From Winogradskyella forsetii (GTDB lineage Bacteria; Bacteroidota; Bacteroidia; Flavobacteriales; Flavobacteriaceae): a stretch of 64,000 nucleotides of DNA. Below are positions 44,438 to 52,978 of this stretch, in pieces. A program made the translations under genes and the position numbers. How positions within the stretch are numbered: position 1 is the stretch's first letter; each line of letters begins with the position of its first letter. The notes beneath the pieces were generated by a model. It made no database searches and was not told the DNA's origin. It saw only the letters and a program-made list of their open reading frames with translations. The stretch is taken from positions 4,250,501 to 4,314,500 of the forward strand of contig NZ_CP053348.1 in the NCBI RefSeq assembly GCF_013394595.1, read 5' to 3'.

Positions 44438-45001
44438 ATGAAGAAAATAATTTTAAGTTTAGCTGTTTTGGTTTTTGCAGCATCTTGCCAAGAACAAGAA
44501 AAAATCGCATTTATTGATAATGGAAAAGTGATTAATGATTATCAAATGAAAATTGACATTGAGGACAAGTTTAAAACCCAAAATGAAAACTTTTCAAAGC
44601 AACGTGACAGTATTGCTAGAACATATCAAATGGAAATGCAATCTATACAACAACGTTTAGCTACAATGTCGCCACAGAAACAACAGGAAGAATCCCAAGC
44701 CTTTTCACAAAAATGGCAACCTGTTCAGCAACAAATGCAAATGCAACAACAACAAATGGAACAAATGTTCAGTACGGAAATGGATTCTGTAATTTCGAAA
44801 ATGAACAAATTTGTGGAAGGTTACGGCAAGAAGAACGGTTATACGTTTATTCTTGGAAAAAACCAAGCAGGAAGTGTTGTATATGGTGACGAAGCCAAAG
44901 ATATTACAGAAAATGTCATTGAAGCCATTAACGAATCTTATAACGGAAAGGAAGCTAAAACTGAAGAAGAAACAGCAGAAGAAGCGACTGAAGAAAAATA
45001 A
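44438..45001 (+). CDS. OmpH/Skp family periplasmic chaperone, lipoprotein
   Basis: 187 residues. The Skp/OmpH fold is an alpha-helical tentacle protein that carries unfolded outer-membrane proteins: KIAFIDNGKVINDYQMKIDI (about 22-41), a long Q- and M-rich helix (about 50-115) and GYGKKNGYTFILGKNQAGSV. Unlike E. coli Skp, the signal has a lipobox with Cys17 (FAAS-C), so it is probably membrane anchored. The C-terminal 25 residues are almost all E, A, T and K. It is a single gene with its own promoter and terminator. Confidence 0.9.
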   Translation: MKKIILSLAVLVFAASCQEQEKIAFIDNGKVINDYQMKIDIEDKFKTQNENFSKQRDSIARTYQMEMQSIQQRLATMSPQKQQEESQAFSQKWQPVQQQMQMQQQQMEQMFSTEMDSVISKMNKFVEGYGKKNGYTFILGKNQAGSVVYGDEAKDITENVIEAINESYNGKEAKTEEETAEEATEEK

Positions 45002-45022
45002 AATAACAATTTGTTAGACGAT

Positions 45023-45052
45023 AAAGCCGAGCCTAAGAAGCTTGGCTTTTTT
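45023..45052. terminator. Terminator between ompH and holB (convergent)
   Basis: Stem aaagccgag / cttggcttt with one G-T wobble and a 9-base loop. It has a T-run on the plus side and A-rich flank on the other. Confidence 0.75.
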
Positions 45053-46193
45053 TATGTAATAAACGCGTCAGTTTTATAGATAAATCCGTGAGAATAATTT
45101 TAGAGTTCCCATTGCGCTCAATATGATAAATAGCATCCTGAAGCTCTTCTGAAATTTCCATAATATTAGAATCATGAACAAAAGGTGCAAATTTTTCTAG
45201 TTTAAAATCGTCTGATTTTGGTTCTAAATAGACCAATTCATCAGCTTTATAATTGAGCAGTAAGGCTTGTCTGAAATAATTCAAACAAAACGCTAGAAAT
45301 TTCTTCTGCGTTTCACGTCCTGTCTTGGCAATTTCCTCAGACCAAGAAATTAAATCGTGAACAGCCGCTTTATTGCCTTTGGCTTTAAATGCCGAACGAA
45401 TCCAAATAACAAACCACTTTTCAAATTGAATATCTTCACTATCCTGATAAATTAAATCACAAGCTTTGTTGTAATTCCCGTTGGACTGATGTGCAATTTT
45501 AGTGGCAACCGCTTGCTCAATATGGTAATTTTTAACTAAAGCTTCAGCAATAGCTTCTTCAGCTAAAGGCGGAAAATGTAAAATCTGACAGCGCGAACGA
45601 ATCGTATTAATAATTTGCTCTTCATCTTCAGCAATAAGAATAAAAATGGTTTTTTCTGGTGGCTCTTCAATAAGTTTCAGCAGTTTGTTGGCACTTGCTG
45701 TGTTCATTTTTTCCGCCATCCAAATCAGCATTACTTTGTAGCCACCTTCATAAGATTTAAGTGTTAGCGATTTCACAATTTGCAATGCTTCATCTACACC
45801 AATTTGCCCTTGTTTATTATCCACGCCAAGCATTTTGTACCAATCAAAAAGGTTGCCGTAAGGTTGCTGCTTCAAAAGTTCTCGCCATTCTTCAAGATAA
45901 AAACTCGACACGGGTTTACTTTTTACTTTATCGCTCGTGGTAACAGGAAAAGCAAAATGCAAATCGGGATGTGAAAAATTCTTGAATTTTATATTACAGG
46001 AATCGTTTCCGCCTTGGTTTTCGCCATTGGTATTGCTGCACAAAATATATTGAGCGTAAGCCAAAGCCATTGGTAAGGTTCCAGATCCTTCCGGACCAAC
46101 AAATAATTGTGCATGCGCAATTCTGCCAGCATCAACGCTTGTAGTAAGATGATTTTTAATGTGTTTTTGACCTAAAACGTCTGAAAATTGCAT
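45033..46193 (-). CDS. holB: DNA polymerase III delta' subunit
   Basis: Clamp-loader subunit, AAA+ type, cytoplasmic; 386 residues. The Walker A equivalent reads GPEGSGT (33-39), without the Lys that binds ATP; a degenerate P-loop is usual in delta'. The sensor-1 region is NTIRSRCQIL. LLKLIEEPPEKTIFILIAED is the conserved block. Only two Cys are in the zinc region (CSNTNGENQGGNDSC) where many delta' have four. The C-terminal oligomerisation domain is longer than in E. coli (334 residues). Its 3' end is 31 bp from ompH. Confidence 0.94.
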   Translation of the reverse strand: MQFSDVLGQKHIKNHLTTSVDAGRIAHAQLFVGPEGSGTLPMALAYAQYILCSNTNGENQGGNDSCNIKFKNFSHPDLHFAFPVTTSDKVKSKPVSSFYLEEWRELLKQQPYGNLFDWYKMLGVDNKQGQIGVDEALQIVKSLTLKSYEGGYKVMLIWMAEKMNTASANKLLKLIEEPPEKTIFILIAEDEEQIINTIRSRCQILHFPPLAEEAIAEALVKNYHIEQAVATKIAHQSNGNYNKACDLIYQDSEDIQFEKWFVIWIRSAFKAKGNKAAVHDLISWSEEIAKTGRETQKKFLAFCLNYFRQALLLNYKADELVYLEPKSDDFKLEKFAPFVHDSNIMEISEELQDAIYHIERNGNSKIILTDLSIKLTRLLHKKSQAS

Positions 46194-46351
46194 GTCGCAA
46201 AACTATGTTATTTTTATGAATCTGAAATTAATTTTTTTTAAAGTTAAACCTAAAATGAGAAAAAGAAGATAAGCGAAAAGGTTATCGTAAACAATGGATG
46301 TCTATTACTAAAATGTAGTCCTTTAAGTCTATTTTTTAACAGGTTAATCTT

Positions 46352-46359
46352 TATATTTG
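46352..46359 (+). promoter_or_regulatory. -7 element TATATTTG of pgk
   Basis: Matches TAnnTTTG, 39 bases before the pgk ATG. Confidence 0.6.
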
Positions 46360-46398
46360 TAATTCAAAATAATAGTATTCACACCTTATAAAATTCTC

Positions 46399-47586
46399 AT
46401 GAAAACCTTAAACGATTTCAACTTTCAAGATAAAAAAGCACTAATTAGAGTAGATTTTAATGTACCATTAAACGATAATTTCGAAGTTACCGATGCCACA
46501 AGGATAGTTTCAGCAAAACCGACCATCATTAAAATTTTGGAAGACGGAGGGAGTTGCGTTCTTATGTCACATTTAGGTCGCCCAAAAGGTATTCAGGATG
46601 AATTTTCCTTAAAACACATTATTCCAAAAATTGAAGATGTATTAGGTGTTGAAGTAAAATTTGCAAGTGATTGTGTTGGTGCAGAAGCCGAAGAAAAAGC
46701 CAATGCTTTGCAACCTGGAGAAATTTTATTGCTAGAAAATTTACGTTTCCACGACGAAGAAACCAAAGGGGATAAGGAGTTTGCAAAACAGTTATCTAAA
46801 TTAGGAGATATCTATGTGAATGATGCGTTTGGAACAGCACATAGGGCACATGCCTCAACAACCATTGTGGCGGAATTTTTCCCAGATGCAAAATGCTTTG
46901 GGAATCTATTAGCTCAAGAAATCGAAAGTATCAAAAAGGTATTGGAAGATGGCGAAAAACCAGTTTTGGCCGTTCTAGGAGGCGCAAAAGTATCTTCAAA
47001 AATCACGGTTATCGAGAACATTCTAGACAAAGTGGACCATTTGATTATTGGAGGTGGAATGACATTTACATTCGTAAAAGCACAAGGTGGAAAGATCGGA
47101 GATTCCATTTGTGAAGACGATAAAATGGAACTAGCCTTAGATATTTTAAAACAAGCCAAAGCAAAAGGCGTACAAATTCACTTACCTGTAGATGTGATTG
47201 CTGCAGATGCATTTAGTAATACCGCAAATACTAAAGTTTGTGATGTTACTGAAATTCCTGATGGGTGGCAAGGTTTAGATGCTGGCCCGAAATCTAGGGA
47301 AATTTTTGATGATGTCGTTAACAAAAGCAATACTATTCTATGGAATGGTCCTTTAGGTGTTTTTGAAATGGAAAGCTTTGATAAAGGCACTATTGCTTTA
47401 GGAAACTCAATTGCAAAAGCGACCAAGAATGGCGCATTTTCTTTAGTTGGCGGAGGCGATTCTGTTGCTGCCGTAAAACAATTTGGTTTTGAAGATAAGG
47501 TAAGCTACGTCAGTACGGGTGGAGGCGCTATGCTGGAAAGTCTGGAAGGTAAGACCTTACCAGGTATTGCGGCGATTATGAGCTAA
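46399..47586 (+). CDS. pgk: Phosphoglycerate kinase
   Basis: A glycolytic enzyme that converts 1,3-bisphosphoglycerate and ADP to 3-phosphoglycerate and ATP; cytoplasmic. 395 residues, the normal bacterial length. The substrate-site motif is [13 protein letters not shown] at 14-26 and MSHLGRPKG near 57. The nucleotide-binding part has [20 protein letters not shown] and the C-terminal GGGDSVAA and STGGGAMLE. It is not in a gap-pgk operon here; its own promoter lies upstream. Confidence 0.98.
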   Translation: MKTLNDFNFQDKKALIRVDFNVPLNDNFEVTDATRIVSAKPTIIKILEDGGSCVLMSHLGRPKGIQDEFSLKHIIPKIEDVLGVEVKFASDCVGAEAEEKANALQPGEILLLENLRFHDEETKGDKEFAKQLSKLGDIYVNDAFGTAHRAHASTTIVAEFFPDAKCFGNLLAQEIESIKKVLEDGEKPVLAVLGGAKVSSKITVIENILDKVDHLIIGGGMTFTFVKAQGGKIGDSICEDDKMELALDILKQAKAKGVQIHLPVDVIAADAFSNTANTKVCDVTEIPDGWQGLDAGPKSREIFDDVVNKSNTILWNGPLGVFEMESFDKGTIALGNSIAKATKNGAFSLVGGGDSVAAVKQFGFEDKVSYVSTGGGAMLESLEGKTLPGIAAIMS

Positions 47587-47661
47587 TTATAAAAAAAATA
47601 CTATTTTTAGCGATTCCAACGTTTGCATTACGTAAAACATTTAGGAATAATTTCTGTAACC

Positions 47662-49221
47662 ATGACATTAAAAACGTTTTTATTGGCTTTTCTCTGTCTG
47701 TCTGTTTTTAGTGGGTTTTCCCAATCTAAAACGGATAGCATTGCAAAGAAGCCTTCTGAAGTTGTACCAAAAAATGCGGCGGTCATAGATGGAAAACTTT
47801 TTTCAAAAGGAAAGAAGATTGAGTCAGAAGCGGATACAACAGGAGTGAGAAATCTTAAAGATTTACCTGAAGTCGCAGAACTCGATAAAAAGTGGTTGGA
47901 AGAATTATACAGCAATTCATTGTTTGATACCATTTATAAATCGGTTACTGAGCTTGAATACGAACCGGTGGATTATCCAGAACTTTCTACAGATACCTTA
48001 AAAGCCAGATTGGCACGTCTCAATGCGAGAACACCATTTAATGTGGAATATAATTCGTCCTTAGAAAGTGTAATTAAGGGCTATTTAAAACACAGAAGAA
48101 CATCTATAGAAAAACTCATGGGATTGAGTCATTTCTATTTCCCCATGTTTGAGCAAGAATTCGACATTCATAATATTCCATTAGAGATGAAATATTTGGC
48201 GATTGTGGAATCCGCTTTAAAACCAAGAGCACGCTCTCGTGTTGGTGCCACAGGTATTTGGCAATTTATGTATGGTACAGGAAAAGAGCATGATTTGGAT
48301 GTTAGTAGTTATGTAGATGATCGTAGTGATCCCATAAAATCCACAACCGCTGCTGCTGGCTATTTGGGCAGAATGTATAACATTTTTAACGATTGGGATT
48401 TGGCATTGGCCGCTTATAATTCCGGTCCAGGTAATGTAAATAAAGCGATTAGACGTTCGGGCGGTTCCAAGAACTATTGGAATATCCGTCAGAATTTACC
48501 AAGGGAAACCGCAGGTTATGTACCAGCATTTTTAGCCACCATGTATATTTTCGAATATGCAGAAGAACACGGTTTTAAACCCGAACGACCAGAATTTCAA
48601 TTGATACAAACCGATACTGTTCATGTGAAACAAATGATTTCATTAGGTCATGTTTCAGAAGCCACTGGTATTAAAATTGAAGAATTACAATTTTTAAATC
48701 CAGCTTATAAACTCGATATTATCCCGAAAGTCGAAGGCAAAGTGTACCCTTTGAGATTACCTCGTGAAGCTATTGGGACTTTTGTAACCAATGAAGAGAA
48801 AATCTATGCGTTTGCTGATGCCGAATTTAAGGCTAGAGAAAAACCATTACCAGAGGTCGTAAATGATGATACTAAAATTAGATATCGCGTTCAGAGTGGC
48901 GATTATTTGGGTAAAATTGCCAGAAAATTTGGCGTAAGGGTCAGCCAGTTAAAGCAATGGAATGGCTTAAGAAGTAACAATCTTAAAATTGGGCAACGCT
49001 TAACTATTTTTCCTCGAAATCATGTGGCTTCAAGCAAATCGAAACCCGTAAAAAAAGTCGTAAATACCGAAGGAAAACAAACTTATAAAGTAAGGGAAGG
49101 CGATTCACTATGGACGATTTCACAAAAATTTTCCGGAGTTTCTGTTCAAAATATTAAAGATTGGAACGATATTAGTAGTAATAAACTCAAAATAGGAATG
49201 ACCTTAATTGTTTCTAAATAG
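47662..49221 (+). CDS. Lytic transglycosylase with two LysM domains (MltD-like)
   Basis: A periplasmic or outer-membrane peptidoglycan lyase of 519 residues. The start at ATG 47662 gives the signal MTLKTFLLAFLCLSVFSGFS; an in-frame TTG 39 bases earlier has no signal-like N-terminus. The SLT domain (about 150-290) has the catalytic Glu183 in AIVESALKPRA, then ATGIWQFMYGTG and AAYNSGPGNV. Two LysM domains follow: YRVQSGDYLGKIARKFG (about 408) and YKVREGDSLWTISQKFSG (about 475). It is 23 bp from the downstream DUF4837 gene and likely co-transcribed. Confidence 0.93.
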   Translation: MTLKTFLLAFLCLSVFSGFSQSKTDSIAKKPSEVVPKNAAVIDGKLFSKGKKIESEADTTGVRNLKDLPEVAELDKKWLEELYSNSLFDTIYKSVTELEYEPVDYPELSTDTLKARLARLNARTPFNVEYNSSLESVIKGYLKHRRTSIEKLMGLSHFYFPMFEQEFDIHNIPLEMKYLAIVESALKPRARSRVGATGIWQFMYGTGKEHDLDVSSYVDDRSDPIKSTTAAAGYLGRMYNIFNDWDLALAAYNSGPGNVNKAIRRSGGSKNYWNIRQNLPRETAGYVPAFLATMYIFEYAEEHGFKPERPEFQLIQTDTVHVKQMISLGHVSEATGIKIEELQFLNPAYKLDIIPKVEGKVYPLRLPREAIGTFVTNEEKIYAFADAEFKAREKPLPEVVNDDTKIRYRVQSGDYLGKIARKFGVRVSQLKQWNGLRSNNLKIGQRLTIFPRNHVASSKSKPVKKVVNTEGKQTYKVREGDSLWTISQKFSGVSVQNIKDWNDISSNKLKIGMTLIVSK

Positions 49222-49244
49222 TTAAACCAACAAAAAACAAACTT

Positions 49245-50222
49245 ATGAGAGCTTTTTATTCGGTATTATTTTGTGTACTATTCTTAGCCTGTGGTGAGTC
49301 TAAGAAAGAAGATAACCAAACCTATTTACCGGCATCCAATGGTAATCTAAATACCATTTCTGTTGTTGCCGATAACATATTGTGGGAAGGAAATGTAGGA
49401 GAAAATATTCGAAATATTTTTGCAGCACCATTAAACGGCTTGCCAACTGAAGAGCCCATGTTTAACATGAAACAAATTCCAACACAAGTTTTCGATGGTT
49501 TTGCCGCAAGAAGTAGAATTGTACTCAAAATAGAGAAAGGTGTGGATGCCACTGTAAAAGTGGTAAATAACGCTTTTGCGAAACCGCAAACTGTTGTTGT
49601 TGTAGGAGGAAAAACTGATCAAGAAATTATAACACAGCTCAAGGAAAACCGAGATAAAATCATAGATGCTTTTAATAAAGAAGAAGTCAAAGAGAAGTTA
49701 AGACGTATCAATTTGTCTTTATTGGCAGATGAGGAGATGGAAAAGGCATTGGGAATAACCATAGATATTCCTTCGGCTTACCGAATTAGCAAAGCAGATG
49801 ACGATTTTTTCTGGATTCGTAAAAATCTAAAAAACAATAAAACTATAGAGTTAATGCTGTACGAAGTGCCATTGGAAACCCTTTCTCAAGGTGATAGTAC
49901 CATTGTGGATATAGTAAAAATGCGTGATAATATTACCAAAACTAAAATACCTGGTGAAGATGGCATTTATATGTCTGTTGAAGATGCTTATACACCGTCA
50001 ATGTTTACCACAATTATAGATAACAAACCTGCTTACGAAGTAAGAGGCATGTGGGAAATGAATGGTTTCACTATGGCTGGGCCGTTTATAACCTATGCGA
50101 TTGAGGATAAGATAAACAATCGCTATTTGGTAGCTGATGGTTATGTCTATGCACCATCTTTAGAAAAGCGAGATTATATTTTTGAATTGGAGTCGATGAT
50201 AAAATCGATAGAAATAAAGTAA
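49245..50222 (+). CDS. DUF4837 family lipoprotein
   Basis: 325 residues with a lipoprotein signal (VLFCVLFLA-C, Cys16). The body has ISVVADNILWEGNVGENI, FWIRKNLKNNKTIELMLY and a C-terminal WEMNGFTMAGPFITYAIEDK, which match the Bacteroidota DUF4837 family. It has no known reaction. It follows the lytic transglycosylase by 23 bp, so a role in the envelope is likely but inferred. A strong hairpin terminator follows. Confidence 0.87.
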   Translation: MRAFYSVLFCVLFLACGESKKEDNQTYLPASNGNLNTISVVADNILWEGNVGENIRNIFAAPLNGLPTEEPMFNMKQIPTQVFDGFAARSRIVLKIEKGVDATVKVVNNAFAKPQTVVVVGGKTDQEIITQLKENRDKIIDAFNKEEVKEKLRRINLSLLADEEMEKALGITIDIPSAYRISKADDDFFWIRKNLKNNKTIELMLYEVPLETLSQGDSTIVDIVKMRDNITKTKIPGEDGIYMSVEDAYTPSMFTTIIDNKPAYEVRGMWEMNGFTMAGPFITYAIEDKINNRYLVADGYVYAPSLEKRDYIFELESMIKSIEIK

Positions 50223-50223
50223 C

Positions 50224-50254
50224 AAAAAAGCCAACTTTAAAAGTTGGCTTTTTT
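50224..50254. terminator. Bidirectional terminator between DUF4837 and tatA
   Basis: A perfect 15-bp stem aaaaaagccaacttt / aaagttggctttttt with a one-base loop extendable to four, with A- and T-runs on both sides. Confidence 0.88.
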
Positions 50255-50272
50255 TATGTCTTCCAAAAGAGT

Positions 50273-50458
50273 TTATTTTTTCTCTTTAGTGTCGTCTGCT
50301 GTTTCCTCTTTGCTTGCGTCTTTAAATTCCTTAATTCCGCTGCCCAATCCTCTCATTAATTCAGGAATTTTTTTACCACCAAAAAGCAACAAAATAGCAA
50401 CTACTATAAGAACAATTTGCCAAGGGCCTATAGCTAAAAATATACTGCTAGTTATCAT
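50273..50458 (-). CDS. tatA: Twin-arginine translocase TatA/E subunit
   Basis: A single-span membrane protein of 61 residues, with start at ATG 50458; a TTG three codons upstream is also in frame. The transmembrane helix is WQIVLIVVAILLLF. The hinge FGGKKIPELMRGLGSGIKEF gives the TatA amphipathic helix, and a charged tail follows. It forms the size-adaptable channel for export of folded proteins. TatC is not in this window. Confidence 0.93.
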   Translation of the reverse strand: MITSSIFLAIGPWQIVLIVVAILLLFGGKKIPELMRGLGSGIKEFKDASKEETADDTKEKK

Positions 50459-50560
50459 AATATTCAATTTAGACCGCTAAGTTACGTAATTATAGTTTAA
50501 TAATAGTGTTGTTTAATGAAGTTTTAAGAGTTTATCATAATACTATTTAAGTAATTTGAC

Positions 50561-50568
50561 TAATTTTG
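50561..50568 (+). promoter_or_regulatory. -7 element TAATTTTG of the M23 peptidase gene
   Basis: Matches TAnnTTTG; its last G is 6 bases from the A of ATG 50574. It excludes the TTG at 50556 as a start and suggests a leaderless mRNA. Confidence 0.5.
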
Positions 50569-50573
50569 TTTTG

Positions 50574-51443
50574 ATGGCAAAAAAGAAAAAAAAAGAAAAA
50601 AAATTAGCTAAAAAACTGCTTCATAAATACCGTTTGGTCATTCTAAACGAAGATACTTTTGAAGAGCGTTTTGCTATTAAACTAACACGACTAAACGTGT
50701 TTATATTGTCGTCAATTTCTGCTATTTCACTAGTGTTCTTTACGGTTTTATTAATTGCTTTTACGCCATTAAGGGAATACATTCCAGGATATTCTTCAGC
50801 AAAATTGAAAAAGAAAGCCACCATGCTTAATTATAAAACGGATTCCTTAGTGCAAGAGCTGGAATTAAACAAACGTTATTATGCCTCAATAAGAAAAGTG
50901 CTTACAGGAGATGTGACGAATTTGGAGTTCAATCGAGATTCTATTTTAGCAGCCTCAAAAATGGACCTTGATATTTTGCAGGTACCAACCAACCGAGAGG
51001 ATTCTTTATTAAGGTTAAAAGTGGCAAAGGAAGATAAATACAATTTGTTTGAAGTGTCTGGAGACCAATCTAATTACGTGTTGTTCCCACCAGTGAATGG
51101 TAACATTTCCGAAGGTTACAATCTAGAGGATAAACATTTTGCCGTAGATGTCGTTGTACCAGAAAACACACCTGTAAAGGCAACAGCTGATGGTACGGTT
51201 ATTTTCGCCGAATGGACTGTTGAAACTGGTTATGTGGTCATTATAGAACATAATCGGGAATTGATTTCAGTTTATAAACATAATTCGGCTATTACAAAAT
51301 CCCAAGGTGATTTGGTAAAATCGGGTGAAGTCATTGCCATGTCAGGAAATGCAGGAGAATTAACTACTGGACCACACCTTCATTTTGAATTATGGAGCAA
51401 GGGCTATTCTGTGGATCCAACTAATTTTATCAATTTTGAATAA
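50574..51443 (+). CDS. M23 family (LytM-like) peptidase
   Basis: 289 residues. One N-terminal membrane segment (VFILSSISAISLVFFTVLL, about 45-65) and a short coiled part lead to an M23 zinc peptidase domain (about 175-289). It has HFAVD (His188, Asp192), the central TADGTVIF and HLHFE (around 267-271), so the metal ligands are complete and it should be active against peptidoglycan cross-links. Start chosen at ATG 50574 because the promoter element covers the upstream TTG. The next gene overlaps by one base. Confidence 0.93.
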   Translation: MAKKKKKEKKLAKKLLHKYRLVILNEDTFEERFAIKLTRLNVFILSSISAISLVFFTVLLIAFTPLREYIPGYSSAKLKKKATMLNYKTDSLVQELELNKRYYASIRKVLTGDVTNLEFNRDSILAASKMDLDILQVPTNREDSLLRLKVAKEDKYNLFEVSGDQSNYVLFPPVNGNISEGYNLEDKHFAVDVVVPENTPVKATADGTVIFAEWTVETGYVVIIEHNRELISVYKHNSAITKSQGDLVKSGEVIAMSGNAGELTTGPHLHFELWSKGYSVDPTNFINFE

Positions 51444-52945
51444 TGCCATCATTTAAAGCCGCACTTTCTAAACCTTTTGCCAAATATGTGGCTAAGCGAA
51501 TCCATAAATGGGCATCCAAACCCATTGAAACCCAACAAAAAGTTTTTGAAAATTTAATTGCTGAAGCTAAACATACTGCATTTGGCAAAGACCATAATTT
51601 TAGTTCAATTTCAACTTTTGAAGCGTTTCAAAATAATGTTCCCATAAGGGATTACGAAGATTTAAAGCCTTATGTAGAACGTGTGGTTGCTGGCGAAAAA
51701 GATGTGCTTTGGAAAGGCAAACCGACTTATTTCGCAAAAACGTCTGGCACCACCTCTGGCGCAAAATATATTCCCATTACCAAAGAAAGCATGCCAACTC
51801 ATGTTGAAGCGGCAAGAAATGCTATTTTAATGTATATCCACGAAACAGGAAATTCAAAATTTGTGGATGGTAAAATGATTTTTCTTCAAGGGAGTCCAAT
51901 TTTAGAAGAGAAGAATGGTATAAAGCTTGGAAGATTATCCGGAATTGTAGCCCATTTTGTTCCTAAATATCTTCAAAAAAATAGAATGCCAAGCTTAGAA
52001 ACAAATTGCATTGAAGATTGGGAAACTAAAGTTGATGCCATTGTGGATGAAACCATAAACGAGGACATGACCATAATTTCTGGGATTCCTTCTTGGGTAC
52101 AGATGTATTTTGAAAAACTGATAGAAAAGTCGGGAAAGCCTGTTGGAGACCTTTTTAAAAACTTCAATCTTTTTATTTTCGGCGGTGTAAATTATGAACC
52201 TTATAGAGCCAAATTCGAGAATTTAATTGGCAGAAAAGTCGACAGTATAGAATTGTATCCGGCAAGTGAGGGGTTTTTTGCGTTCCAAGATAAACAGAAT
52301 GAGAAAGGGATGTTACTTCAGTTGAATTCTGGTATTTTTTATGAGTTTGTAGAGGCAGAACATTTTTTCGAGGATAACCCCAAACGAATCACAATTGCGG
52401 ATGTAAAGTTAGGCGTAAATTATGTGATGATTATTTCTACCACAGCAGGACTTTGGGCATATAATGTTGGCGACACCATTCAGTTTACATCACTGAAACC
52501 TTTTAGAGTGATTGTAAGCGGAAGAATAAAACATTTTATTTCAGCTTTTGGCGAACATGTTATTGGGAAAGAAGTTGAACAAGCCTTAAAAGAAGCTACT
52601 GAGAACACCTCGATTTCTGTCAATGAATTTACGGTCGCCCCTCAAATAAACCCAGAGCAAGGCCTACCATATCACGAGTGGTTAATTGAATTTGAAAAAG
52701 AACCCGAAGACGACGCAGAATTAATTGAAGCCTTGGAACGATCCTTAAAACAACAAAATTCCTATTACTTAGATTTAATTGACGGTAAAGTTTTAAGACC
52801 TTTAAAAATCACAAAAATCAAAAAGGATGGTTTTCAAACTTACATGAAATCCATCGGAAAATTAGGTGGACAAAACAAAATTCCAAGACTATCAAATGAT
52901 AGAAAAATTGCGGACCAAATGCTTCAGCTCAATTTAACTAAATAA
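51443..52945 (+). CDS. GH3 family acyl-adenylate/acyl-amide synthetase-like protein
   Basis: 500 residues of the GH3 auxin-responsive-promoter family, an adenylate-forming fold that joins carboxylic acids to amino acids in plants. The ATP-site elements are TYFAKTSGTTSGAKYIPIT (near 91-109), ELYPASEGFFAFQ and GDTIQF; a C-terminal part has HISFGEHV-like SAFGEHVIGKEVEQAL. The bacterial substrate is unknown. The start overlaps the M23 stop by one base, so translation is coupled and a link to the envelope is possible. Confidence 0.92.
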   Translation: MPSFKAALSKPFAKYVAKRIHKWASKPIETQQKVFENLIAEAKHTAFGKDHNFSSISTFEAFQNNVPIRDYEDLKPYVERVVAGEKDVLWKGKPTYFAKTSGTTSGAKYIPITKESMPTHVEAARNAILMYIHETGNSKFVDGKMIFLQGSPILEEKNGIKLGRLSGIVAHFVPKYLQKNRMPSLETNCIEDWETKVDAIVDETINEDMTIISGIPSWVQMYFEKLIEKSGKPVGDLFKNFNLFIFGGVNYEPYRAKFENLIGRKVDSIELYPASEGFFAFQDKQNEKGMLLQLNSGIFYEFVEAEHFFEDNPKRITIADVKLGVNYVMIISTTAGLWAYNVGDTIQFTSLKPFRVIVSGRIKHFISAFGEHVIGKEVEQALKEATENTSISVNEFTVAPQINPEQGLPYHEWLIEFEKEPEDDAELIEALERSLKQQNSYYLDLIDGKVLRPLKITKIKKDGFQTYMKSIGKLGGQNKIPRLSNDRKIADQMLQLNLTK

Positions 52946-52948
52946 ACC

Positions 52949-52956
52949 TATATTTG
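52949..52956 (+). promoter_or_regulatory. -7 element TATATTTG of the DUF6909 gene
   Basis: Matches TAnnTTTG. It starts 4 bases after the GH3 stop and ends 22 bases before the next ATG. Confidence 0.5.
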
Positions 52957-52978
52957 TCCGTTAAAACAGCATAAGTAA

